A DNA stretch of 6,038 nucleotides from an uncultured Lachnospiraceae bacterium (GCA_945827765.1 CALZPS010000103.1:1-6038), one strand, 5' to 3'. Shown: positions 1-5,994, counted from the stretch's first letter. Translations and numbers: made by a program. Notes: generated by a model from the sequence alone, not told the origin.

Positions 1-2
1 AC

Positions 3-27
3 GCTTAATAATTTAATGAAGTTAAGC
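3..27. repeat. Inverted repeat upstream of the sugar operon, possible operator
   Basis: GCTTAA at 3-8 and TTAAGC at 22-27 form a perfect 6-bp inverted repeat with a 13-nt AT-rich spacer. The right arm ends 11 nt before the -10 box at 39-44, so the repeat covers the place where a -35 element would lie. That position suits a regulator site for the downstream sugar operon. AT-rich DNA yields such repeats by chance, and the site could also be the tail of an upstream gene's terminator that begins outside the window. Confidence 0.25.
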
Positions 28-44
28 TGCAAGGATTATATAAT
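16..44 (+). promoter_or_regulatory. Candidate sigma-A promoter of the isomerase-transketolase-kinase operon
   Basis: A perfect TATAAT -10 hexamer lies at 39-44. Seventeen bases upstream, the -35 position (16-21, ATGAAG) matches TTGACA at only three of six bases. Transcription would begin near 51 and leave a leader of about 70 nt before the ATG at 123. A strong -10 with a poor -35 is typical of regulated promoters. An imperfect palindrome (TTTACGCATAAA, 44-55) overlaps the expected start site and could be an operator. I found no clear catabolite-repression (cre) site. Confidence 0.42.
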
Positions 45-108
45 TTACGCATAAAGTGAGGTTCCTTGGATATTTTTAAGGGGAACAGACAGACTAATTA
101 TAACAATC

Positions 109-114
109 AGGAGG
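109..114 (+). promoter_or_regulatory. Ribosome binding site that fixes the isomerase start
   Basis: AGGAGG sits 8 nt before the ATG at 123. An in-frame TTG at 66 would add 19 residues, but it has no comparable purine tract, and those residues (a polar NRQTNYNNQ stretch) look like translated leader. The ATG at 123 is therefore the start. Confidence 0.85.
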
Positions 115-122
115 TTTTGAAG

Positions 123-1529
123 ATGGCTAAGACAATTGTAAAGTTGGGTTATGCACCGACAAGAAGAAGTATTTTCAGCGCACCGGATGCGATTAAGTTC
201 CGCGGGCTGACGGCAGAAAGATTGAAAGAAATCGGCATTGAATTTGTGGATATCACAGACATCAACGAGGAAGGTCTGCTTTATGATGACAATGATGTAG
301 AAAAAATCGCCGCAAAATTTGAGGCGGCGGGCGTGGATGGTCTTTTGCTGGCACACTGCAATTTCGGAACAGAGTATGTCTGTGCGAGACTGGCAAAGCG
401 GCTTGGCGTGCCGGTTCTTTTGTGGGGACCGTTAGATGAGAGACCGGAGGCGGACGGAACGAGACTTCGCGACACACAGTGTGGTTTGTTTGCGACCGGA
501 AAGGTGCTGCGCCGTTTTCAGATTCCGTTTACATATTTGACGAACTGCAGATTGAGTGACCCGGTATTCGAACGTGGCGTAAAAGATTTCCTGACTGTCT
601 GCAATATCGTGAAGAAGTTTAAAAACATCCGCATTTTGCAGATTTCTACCAGACCATTTGACTTCTGGACCACGATGTGCAATGAAGGAGAACTTCTGGA
701 AAAGTTTAACGTACAGCTTGCTCCGATTCCGATGACAGAACTGACAGAGGAAATCAAAGCAGTGAAACAGAATGCAGCTCAAATGTCTGAGATGCTGGAT
801 TATATCCATGCAAATATGGACATTAAGATCAAAGACAATGAAGTAGAAAATGTGGCTGCATTGGCGGCTGCCATGAAAAATCTGGTGATAAAATATGGAT
901 GCAGTGCGGCGGCAATCCAGTGCTGGAATGCATTGCAGACAGAAATCGGCATTATGCCGTGTGCAGCCAATGCGATTTTGAATGATGAAGGAATTCCGGT
1001 TGTGTGTGAGACAGACATTCACGGTGCGATCACTGCTCTGATGGTAGAGGCAGCAGGTATGGGCGAGGACAGAGGATTCTTCGCGGATTGGACCATCCGT
1101 CATCCGGATATCGAGAACGGAGAACTCCTGCAGCACTGTGGACCGTGGCCGGTTTCCGTGGCAAAGGAAAAGCCACAGCTGACTTATCCGCTGGCGTTTG
1201 ATCATCCGGGCAGCCTGACAGCAGAGGCAAAACATGGGGATGTGACCTTGTGCCGTTTTGACGGAGACAACGGGGAATATTCGCTGCTGCTTGGAAGAGC
1301 AAAAGGTGTGGATGGACCGAAAGGCATGGGTACCTATTTGTGGGTAGAAGTAGAGAATATCAAGCGTCTGGAGGCGAAGATTGTGGAAGGCCCGTACATT
1401 CATCATTGTGTTGGTATCCACAAGGACGTTGTTCCGGTGCTGTACGAGGCATGCAAATATATCGGCATCAAACCGGATCTGTACGACCCGATTGAGGAAG
1501 AAGTTAAGGCATATTTGCGCGGAGAGTGA
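123..1529 (+). CDS. L-fucose/L-arabinose isomerase-like sugar isomerase
   Basis: This is a cytoplasmic 468-residue protein of the FucI/AraA-type metal-dependent isomerase fold, which interconverts aldoses and ketoses. An N-terminal alpha/beta half (about 1-170) includes the motifs GLLLAHCNFGTE (73-84) and WGPLDERPE (101-109). The catalytic-type block follows: WNALQTEIG (268-276) and VVCETDIHGA (293-302). E274 and D298 are 24 residues apart, the same spacing as the Mn ligands E337 and D361 of E. coli FucI. An HH pair (427-428) near the C-terminus resembles the metal-binding HH of AraA. FucI has about 590 residues and AraA about 500, so this is a shorter subfamily and neither name should be copied to it. 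It opens an operon with a split transketolase and an FGGY kinase, so its product is probably a ketose that is phosphorylated and then cleaved. The family is fairly certain and the substrate unknown. D-apiose, a pentose or a branched sugar all fit the context. Confidence 0.8.
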   Translation: MAKTIVKLGYAPTRRSIFSAPDAIKFRGLTAERLKEIGIEFVDITDINEEGLLYDDNDVEKIAAKFEAAGVDGLLLAHCNFGTEYVCARLAKRLGVPVLLWGPLDERPEADGTRLRDTQCGLFATGKVLRRFQIPFTYLTNCRLSDPVFERGVKDFLTVCNIVKKFKNIRILQISTRPFDFWTTMCNEGELLEKFNVQLAPIPMTELTEEIKAVKQNAAQMSEMLDYIHANMDIKIKDNEVENVAALAAAMKNLVIKYGCSAAAIQCWNALQTEIGIMPCAANAILNDEGIPVVCETDIHGAITALMVEAAGMGEDRGFFADWTIRHPDIENGELLQHCGPWPVSVAKEKPQLTYPLAFDHPGSLTAEAKHGDVTLCRFDGDNGEYSLLLGRAKGVDGPKGMGTYLWVEVENIKRLEAKIVEGPYIHHCVGIHKDVVPVLYEACKYIGIKPDLYDPIEEEVKAYLRGE

Positions 1530-1534
1530 GGAGG
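1529..1534 (+). promoter_or_regulatory. Ribosome binding site overlapping the isomerase stop codon
   Basis: AGGAGG shares its first A with the TGA (1527-1529) of the isomerase and lies 6 nt before the ATG at 1541. Ribosomes that terminate on the isomerase sit on this site, so translation of the two genes is probably coupled. It also selects ATG 1541 over the in-frame GTG at 1526, which has no such site. Confidence 0.8.
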
Positions 1535-1540
1535 AAAATT

Positions 1541-2386
1541 ATGAATTTACAAGCATTGGCATATAAGCTCAGACAGGACACAGTAGACCTTATCCGTGCC
1601 GGAAAAGCCGGACATATCGGCGGCGATATGAGTGTGATGGACATTTTGGTGGAGCTATATTTTCGGCAGATGAATATCAGCCCGGAAAATATGGATTCGC
1701 CTGACCGGGATTTGTTTGTGTTGAGTAAAGGACATTCCGTGGAGGCATATTATTCTGTGCTGGCGGAGAAAGGCTTTTTCTCAAAGGAGCAATTACATAA
1801 GGAATTCAGCCAGTATGGCTCAAAATTTATCGGACACCCGAACAATAAACTGCCGGGAATCGAGATGAACTCGGGCTCTCTCGGACATGGCTTGCCGGTC
1901 TGTGTCGGGATGGCGAAGGCGGGAAAAATGGACGGACGAAATTACCGTGTGTATACCGTGATGGGAGACGGTGAGTTGGCGGAAGGTTCCGTATGGGAAG
2001 GTGCGATGGCTGCCAGTCATTACAAGCTGGACAATCTCTGCGCAGTTGTAGACCGCAATCGTCTGCAGATTTCCGGCAACACGGAGGATGTCATGGCGCA
2101 CGATGATTTGCATGAGCGTTTCAAAAGTTTTGGCTGGCATGTGATTGACGTGGCGGACGGCAACGACATAGACCAACTACACGAGGCATTTGAGGAGGCA
2201 AAGACGGTCAAAGGAAAACCGACGATGCTGATTGCCAATACGGTCAAGGGCAAAGGTTCTTCAATCATGGAAAATAAAGCCAACTGGCATCACAAAGTGC
2301 CGACGGACGAAGAGTATGCACAGATATATGTAGATTTGGCAAGAACCTTCGAAGAGGCAAGAATTAACGGGGAAAGAGAGGCGTAA
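1541..2386 (+). CDS. Transketolase, N-terminal subunit (TPP-binding PP domain)
   Basis: This 281-residue protein equals the first half of a full-length transketolase of about 620-670 residues. It binds the diphosphate of thiamine pyrophosphate (TPP) and Mg. Visible motifs are AGHIGG (23-28, with H25), SKGH (62-65), GSLGHGL (112-118), and the TPP motif GDGE (142-145) through the DRN around N173 that completes the metal site. WHH (249-251) corresponds to the active-site His near the end of this domain. The enzyme works in the cytoplasm as a complex with the C-terminal half encoded by the next gene, 3 nt downstream, and transfers two-carbon ketol units between sugar phosphates. Split transketolases are common in Firmicutes and archaea. 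Because it sits beside a sugar isomerase and a kinase, it is likely a pathway-specific copy, comparable to the apulose-4-phosphate transketolase subunit AptA, and not the housekeeping enzyme. The family is certain and the substrate inferred. Confidence 0.93.
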   Translation: MNLQALAYKLRQDTVDLIRAGKAGHIGGDMSVMDILVELYFRQMNISPENMDSPDRDLFVLSKGHSVEAYYSVLAEKGFFSKEQLHKEFSQYGSKFIGHPNNKLPGIEMNSGSLGHGLPVCVGMAKAGKMDGRNYRVYTVMGDGELAEGSVWEGAMAASHYKLDNLCAVVDRNRLQISGNTEDVMAHDDLHERFKSFGWHVIDVADGNDIDQLHEAFEEAKTVKGKPTMLIANTVKGKGSSIMENKANWHHKVPTDEEYAQIYVDLARTFEEARINGEREA

Positions 2387-2389
2387 AAA

Positions 2390-3322
2390 ATGGCGAAGAC
2401 AGCAAACAAACAAATGATTTGTGAAGTCTTGATGGAGGCTGCAAAAACCGATAAAAGTATCGTGGCACTTTGCAGTGATTCCCGCGGCAGTGGTTCATTT
2501 ACCGCGTTTGCGGACACTTACCCGGAACAGTTTGTAGAGACTGGAATTGCCGAGCAGAATCTGGTCAGCATTGCCGCAGGGCTGGCAAAGTGCGGAAAGA
2601 AAGCATATGCGGTATCCCCGGCATGCTTTTTGTCCACGAGAAGTTATGAGCAGTGCAAGATTGATGCGGCATACTCCAATACCAATGTTAAACTGATTGG
2701 TATCAGCGGTGGTGTCAGCTATGGGGCACTGGGAATGAGTCATCATTCGGCGCAGGATATCGCGGCAATGAGTGCGATCCCGAATATGCGTGTCTATATC
2801 CCCAGCGACCATCTGCAGACTGCAGAATTGATAAAAGCGCTTCTCAAAGACGAAAAACCGGCATATATCCGAGTCGGCAGAAATGCGGTCGATCCGATTT
2901 ATGAAGAGGGGAATGTACCGTTCGAGATGGACAAAGCGACGGTTGTGACAAAAGGAGAGGACATTGCTATCATAGCCTGTGGAGAAATGGTAAAACCGGC
3001 TAAGGATGCCGCCGCAATTTTGGCGGAGGAAGGAATTGCCGCGACAGTATTGGATATGTACTGCGTAAAACCGTTGGATGAAAAGTCAGTTATCGAGGCA
3101 GCAGCGCACGCCAGAGCAGTGCTGACGGTGGAAGAACACGCGCCGTTTGGCGGACTTGGATCAATGGTGGCTCAGGTTGTGGGCAGAGAATGTCCGAGAA
3201 AAGTATTTAACATGTCACTGCCGGATGCACCGGTCATTACCGGGACATCAAAGGAAGTGTTTGACACATACGGATTAAATGCTGAAGGAATCGCTGCGAA
3301 GGCGAGAGAACTGTTGAGATAA
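2390..3322 (+). CDS. Transketolase, C-terminal subunit (Pyr and C-terminal domains)
   Basis: This 310-residue protein is the partner of the preceding gene. The pyrimidine-binding domain (about 5-170) carries GIAEQN (52-57), whose E55 is the conserved Glu that activates the TPP aminopyrimidine ring. It also carries GMSHHSAQD (115-123), with the active-site His pair, PSD (138-140) and YIRVGR (159-164). The transketolase C-terminal domain follows (about 185-305), with VLDMYCVKPLD (220-230) and EEHAPFGGLGS (248-258). The start ATG lies 3 nt after the upstream stop, and its GAGAGG ribosome site (2376-2381) is within the upstream gene, so the two subunits are probably made in a coupled ratio. Alone this half resembles 1-deoxyxylulose-5-phosphate synthase or a 2-oxoacid dehydrogenase E1 beta subunit. 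The N-terminal partner makes transketolase the right call. A pathway-specific role (AptB-like) is inference from the neighbours. Confidence 0.92.
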   Translation: MAKTANKQMICEVLMEAAKTDKSIVALCSDSRGSGSFTAFADTYPEQFVETGIAEQNLVSIAAGLAKCGKKAYAVSPACFLSTRSYEQCKIDAAYSNTNVKLIGISGGVSYGALGMSHHSAQDIAAMSAIPNMRVYIPSDHLQTAELIKALLKDEKPAYIRVGRNAVDPIYEEGNVPFEMDKATVVTKGEDIAIIACGEMVKPAKDAAAILAEEGIAATVLDMYCVKPLDEKSVIEAAAHARAVLTVEEHAPFGGLGSMVAQVVGRECPRKVFNMSLPDAPVITGTSKEVFDTYGLNAEGIAAKARELLR

Positions 3323-3326
3323 GGAG
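3321..3326 (+). promoter_or_regulatory. Ribosome binding site that fixes the kinase start
   Basis: AAGGAG overlaps the TAA stop (3320-3322) of the transketolase C subunit and lies 8 nt before the ATG at 3335. An in-frame TTG at 3329 is only 2 nt from this site, too close for initiation, so the ATG is the start. Confidence 0.75.
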
Positions 3327-3334
3327 CTTTGATT

Positions 3335-4816
3335 ATGGCAGAAAAATATATCATCAGCATTGACCAGAGTACGCAGGGAACAAAAGCCCTTTTGCTCGAT
3401 GCAAAGGCAAATATTCTCCGCAGGGAGGATATTTGCCACAGACAGATTGTCAGTGACGAGGGCTGGGTGTCGCATGATGCGAAAGAAATATATGAGAATA
3501 CGATTGCGGTTGTGAGACGCCTGGTGGAGCAGTCGCAGATTGCCCCCGAAAATGTATGCGGGGTAGGTATCAGCAATCAGCGGGAGACGTGTCTGGCGTG
3601 GAACAAAATGACCGGGCAGCCAATCGCCGATGCCATCGTGTGGCAGTGCTCACGGGCGAAGGATATTTGTGCGCGGTTGGAGGAGCAGGGCATCGGTGAA
3701 ATGATTGAGGATAGAACCGGCTTGAAATTGTCGCCGTATTTTCCGGCATCCAAGTTGTCGTGGCTGTTGGAATATGTGGAGGGTGCAAAAGAACTGGCGC
3801 AAAGCGGACAGCTTTGTATGGGGACAATGGATGCGTGGCTGGTGTATTGCCTGACGGGGAAAAACGAGTATAAGACGGATTACTCCAACGCATCCCGCAC
3901 ACAGTTATTCAACATCCATACATTGGAGTGGGATACGGAGATTTGTGGACTGTTCGGTATAGATGCGGCATATTTACCCACAGTGTGTGACTCGGATAGC
4001 TGCTTTGGCAAGAGTGATTTTGAAGGAATATTCCCGCAGCCGGTGCCGATACATGGAGTTCTGGGTGATTCCCATGCGGCATTGTATGCACAGGGATGTC
4101 TGAAACCGGGAATGACGAAGGCAACCTACGGAACAGGCTCATCCATCATGATGAATACCGGTGAGACAGCCATCAAAAGCACACACGGGGTGGTGACCTC
4201 GCTGGCATGGAAAATAGAAGGCAAGGTCAATTATGTGCTGGAGGGCAACATCAATTATACCGGAGCAGTCATCACCTGGCTCAAAAACGATGTGAAATTG
4301 ATTTCTTCGCCGGGTGAGACAGAAACACTGTGTGAAATTGCTGCACAGGATGATGAATTGTATCTGGTTCCTGCCTTTTCAGGGCTTGGTGCGCCGTATT
4401 GGAACAGTCAGGCGAAGGGAATCCTGAGTGGAATCACCCGCACGACCGGCAGAGAAGAAATCGTGCGGGCCGGTGTGGAGAGTATCGCTTATCAGATTGC
4501 CGATGTCGTGGATGCGATGAGTCAGGATGCAGGGATGAGCGCGAGAAAACTGCGTGTGGATGGAGGTCCGACCCGAAATGCTTATTTAATGCAGTTTCAG
4601 AGTGACATTCTGAATGCCGATGTGGATGTATCGAAAGCGGAGGAAATGTCCGCTCTAGGGGCGGCGTACGTGGCAGGTATTGCGATGGGGCTGTACGACA
4701 AAGGCATCGCAAAGCGGATGGAGCGGACGACGTATCTGCCGCAGATGGAACCGGAGCGCAGAAAAAAGAAAAGAGACGGCTGGATAGCGGCGGTCGGACA
4801 GTGCACAGGAAAATGA
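3335..4816 (+). CDS. FGGY-family carbohydrate kinase, glycerol kinase-like
   Basis: This 493-residue cytoplasmic ATP-dependent kinase has the usual FGGY length and two-lobed actin-like fold. The N-terminal phosphate loop is IDQSTQGTK (9-17). NQRET (81-85), VWQ (102-104), SPYF (133-136) and NASRTQLFNIHTLEWD (185-200) are close to glycerol kinase GlpK. The catalytic Asp is D245 in GDSHAAL. YGTG (265-268) and DGG (409-411) form the nucleotide site. Aligned by eye to E. coli GlpK, the numbering coincides: glycerol contacts R83, E84, W103, Y135 and D245 are kept, but Q246 is Ser and F270 is Ser. This suggests a larger or different substrate than glycerol. In an operon with a sugar isomerase and transketolase, a ketose such as D-apulose is plausible. 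Residues used by fructose-1,6-bisphosphate (G234, R236) and the Firmicute phosphorylated His are absent. Automated pipelines would probably label it glycerol kinase, and I would not. Confidence 0.9.
   Translation: MAEKYIISIDQSTQGTKALLLDAKANILRREDICHRQIVSDEGWVSHDAKEIYENTIAVVRRLVEQSQIAPENVCGVGISNQRETCLAWNKMTGQPIADAIVWQCSRAKDICARLEEQGIGEMIEDRTGLKLSPYFPASKLSWLLEYVEGAKELAQSGQLCMGTMDAWLVYCLTGKNEYKTDYSNASRTQLFNIHTLEWDTEICGLFGIDAAYLPTVCDSDSCFGKSDFEGIFPQPVPIHGVLGDSHAALYAQGCLKPGMTKATYGTGSSIMMNTGETAIKSTHGVVTSLAWKIEGKVNYVLEGNINYTGAVITWLKNDVKLISSPGETETLCEIAAQDDELYLVPAFSGLGAPYWNSQAKGILSGITRTTGREEIVRAGVESIAYQIADVVDAMSQDAGMSARKLRVDGGPTRNAYLMQFQSDILNADVDVSKAEEMSALGAAYVAGIAMGLYDKGIAKRMERTTYLPQMEPERRKKKRDGWIAAVGQCTGK
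3406..3437 (+). repeat. Near-perfect 14-bp hairpin inside the kinase gene
   Basis: The left arm GGCAAATATTCTCC (3406-3419) and right arm GGAGGATATTTGCC (3424-3437) are complementary over 14 positions with a single G-T wobble (3415/3428), around a 4-nt loop (GCAG). The structure begins 71 nt after the kinase start and covers codons 24-35. No U-tract follows on either strand, so it is not an intrinsic terminator. It may be an RNA hairpin affecting translation or mRNA stability, or a DNA operator. Its function is unknown. Confidence 0.6.
4437..4469 (+). repeat. Perfect 9-bp GC-rich inverted repeat inside the kinase gene
   Basis: CCCGCACGA (4437-4445) and TCGTGCGGG (4461-4469) are exact reverse complements with a 15-nt loop. 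They lie within the conserved ITRTTGREEIVRAGVES segment of the kinase. That region is constrained by the protein, so chance is a likely explanation. It is recorded because the arms are GC-rich and exact. Confidence 0.4.
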
Positions 4817-4848
4817 GTAACTTTTCACCATATAGAGGAAGTGTTACT
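4816..4848 (+). terminator. Hairpin on the kinase stop codon, possible weak operon terminator
   Basis: The left arm (4816-4826) begins on the last A of the TGA stop and pairs with the right arm (4838-4848): six Watson-Crick pairs (AGTAAC with GTTACT), one T-T mismatch, then four more pairs including one wobble, around an 11-nt loop. A U-rich but interrupted stretch follows (4849-4865). The stem is AT-rich and the U-tract imperfect, so termination would be partial. The position, at the operon end and just before a new promoter, supports the reading. Confidence 0.4.
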
Positions 4849-4875
4849 TCTTTGAGGTTTCTTCTCGTGAATTTA

Positions 4876-4904
4876 TTGATTTATTTTTTGAAATGGTATA
4901 TAGT
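4876..4904 (+). promoter_or_regulatory. Sigma-A-type promoter of the SDR gene
   Basis: TTGATT (4876-4881) and TATAGT (4899-4904) are separated by 17 nt. The -35 matches four of six consensus bases and the -10 five of six, within very AT-rich DNA. Transcription would start near 4911, giving a leader of about 57 nt before the ATG at 4968. A second, poorer pair (TTGAAA at 4888-4893 with TATATG at 4910-4915) overlaps it. The promoter suggests that the SDR gene is expressed separately from the sugar operon. Confidence 0.55.
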
Positions 4905-4967
4905 ATATGTATATGAGTTCCATAAAATTTAAAATAAAAGCATGGAAGAAGATGGAGGTATTTTATT

Positions 4968-5771
4968 ATGGACAGATTAAAAGGTAAAGTGGCAATCGTT
5001 ACCGGTTCTACAAGCGGAATCGGAATCGGTATTGCAAGACTGTATGCAGCAGAAGGCGCAAAAGTGGTGATTTGCGGACGTAGACAGGAAAAAGGTCAGG
5101 CAGTAGTAGACCGCATTACAGCAGAAGGCGGAGAGGCGATGTATCATTTTATGGACATCACTTCCACAGAAAGTATTGAAAAGCTCTTTGCTGATACAGT
5201 GGAAGCATATGGCAAGATTGATATTCTGGTAAATAATGCTGCCAATGTAGGTCTGAAGGACGGACGTGTGGATGAATTGTCACTGGAGATGTGGGACAAT
5301 ATTTTCCAGAGTGATGTACGTGGTACCTTCTATGCGACCAAATGTGCACTCCCATATATGCAGAAGAATGAGAAAGGCGGTTCCATTATCAATATCGGAT
5401 CGATGGCTTCCTGCTCAGGCGATTTGGGCTCCACAGCATACGCATGTGCAAAGGCAGGCGTAGACAAGCTGACACAGTATACCGCTCTGCAGTATGGAAA
5501 AGATAATATCCGCTGCAACTGTGTTCGTCCGGGTCTGATCGTTACACCGGAAAATGAGGCATATGTACCGCAGGCTCTGAAAGATATTTTCCTGAGCAAT
5601 ATCATGGTGAACCGTTATGGATGCCCGGAAGATATCGGACATATGTGTGTATATCTGGGATCGGATGAAAGCGAATATGTAACAGGACAGATCGTCAATG
5701 TAGATGGTGGTCTGAACTCACATGTTTCCACGGTTGCACAGTTTAAAGAGCTGAATTCCCGTACATGGTAA
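4968..5771 (+). CDS. SDR-family NAD(P)-dependent oxidoreductase
   Basis: This 267-residue classical short-chain dehydrogenase/reductase is cytoplasmic and consists of a single Rossmann domain. Visible motifs are the cofactor loop TGSTSGIG (12-19), NNAA (89-92), catalytic S145 in INIGSMAS, YACAK with Y158 and K162, and RPGL (187-190). C-terminal YVTGQIVNVDGG (237-248) is typical of the family. GRR (37-39) after the second beta strand places Arg where NADP-preferring members often have it, so NADP is the likelier cofactor. The Asn of the usual catalytic tetrad appears to be Asp (D116 in SDVRG). A GGAGG site at 4954-4958 precedes the ATG by 9 nt. It has its own promoter and is followed by a terminator, so it looks monocistronic. 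Substrate cannot be read from sequence. A sugar or polyol linked to the upstream operon, or a hydroxysteroid as for many gut Clostridia SDRs, are both possible. Confidence 0.9.
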   Translation: MDRLKGKVAIVTGSTSGIGIGIARLYAAEGAKVVICGRRQEKGQAVVDRITAEGGEAMYHFMDITSTESIEKLFADTVEAYGKIDILVNNAANVGLKDGRVDELSLEMWDNIFQSDVRGTFYATKCALPYMQKNEKGGSIINIGSMASCSGDLGSTAYACAKAGVDKLTQYTALQYGKDNIRCNCVRPGLIVTPENEAYVPQALKDIFLSNIMVNRYGCPEDIGHMCVYLGSDESEYVTGQIVNVDGGLNSHVSTVAQFKELNSRTW

Positions 5772-5801
5772 AAAAACAGAGTGTTTGAAGAATTTGAAGA
5801 T

Positions 5802-5827
5802 AAAAGCGTCGGGAAACCGGCGCTTTT
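5802..5827 (+). terminator. Intrinsic terminator hairpin after the SDR gene
   Basis: AAAAGCGTCGG (5802-5812) pairs with CCGGCGCTTTT (5817-5827) over 11 positions with one G-T wobble, closed by a GAAA tetraloop (5813-5816). The GC-rich core is preceded by four A and followed by four T, so the T run is part of the stem. It begins 30 nt after the SDR stop. The short T run may allow some read-through into the next gene. The A/T symmetry means it could also work on the other strand. Confidence 0.72.
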
Positions 5828-5880
5828 GGCGTAATAATAGGTTACAAGGTAAACAAAAAAGGAAAAGGAGCAAATGTAAC

Positions 5881-5994
5881 ATGACACAAGTCAGACTTGG
5901 CAAAACAGAAATAATAACAGAGAAGAACTCGTTCGGTGCGCTGCCTATTCAGCGCATCAGCAAGGAAGATGCCGTACATCTGTTACATAAGGCG
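5881..5994 (+). CDS. Aldo/keto reductase, N-terminal fragment cut by the contig end
   Basis: Only the first 38 residues are real. VRLGKTEII (4-12), then FGALPIQR (18-25), then KEDAVHLLHKA (28-38) follow the N-terminal pattern of NADP-dependent aldo/keto reductases, especially the clostridial predicted-oxidoreductase group: a beta hairpin, the FGxxPIQR strand and the first helix. The catalytic Asp, Tyr, Lys and His all lie beyond the break. An AAGGAG site (5865-5870) lies 10 nt before the ATG. The frame stays open to the window end, but from 5995 it runs through synthetic adapter and yields the false tail SLIHISEPTRPY. The gene follows the SDR gene by 109 nt with a terminator hairpin between them. 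I see no convincing promoter of its own. Confidence 0.78.

Noticed and set aside
64..81. CCTT and AAGG arms in the operon leader as a small hairpin or riboswitch stem
   Set aside because: Only four pairs with a 10-nt AT loop, and no known riboswitch core was recognised.
66..122. TTG start that would extend the isomerase by 19 residues
   Set aside because: It has no good ribosome site, and the extension is translated leader that includes the AGGAGG before the ATG at 123.
308..329. CGCCGC and GCGGCG inverted repeat inside the isomerase gene
   Set aside because: Six pairs with a 10-nt loop in GC-rich codons are expected by chance.
432..1421. Long minus-strand open frame of 329 codons opposite the isomerase
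   Set aside because: It lies wholly within a well-supported gene, shows no recognisable domain and has a composition typical of the reverse strand of a GC-biased coding frame.
1541..3322. The two transketolase halves as a frameshifted, broken full-length gene
   Set aside because: Each half has its own ribosome site and start, the split falls at the usual domain boundary, and all key motifs are intact, as in known two-subunit transketolases.
5874..5879. Minimal start-stop ATG TAA just before the reductase ATG
   Set aside because: It lies only 3 nt from the AAGGAG site, too close for good initiation, and the arrangement is easily chance. A regulatory role cannot be supported here.
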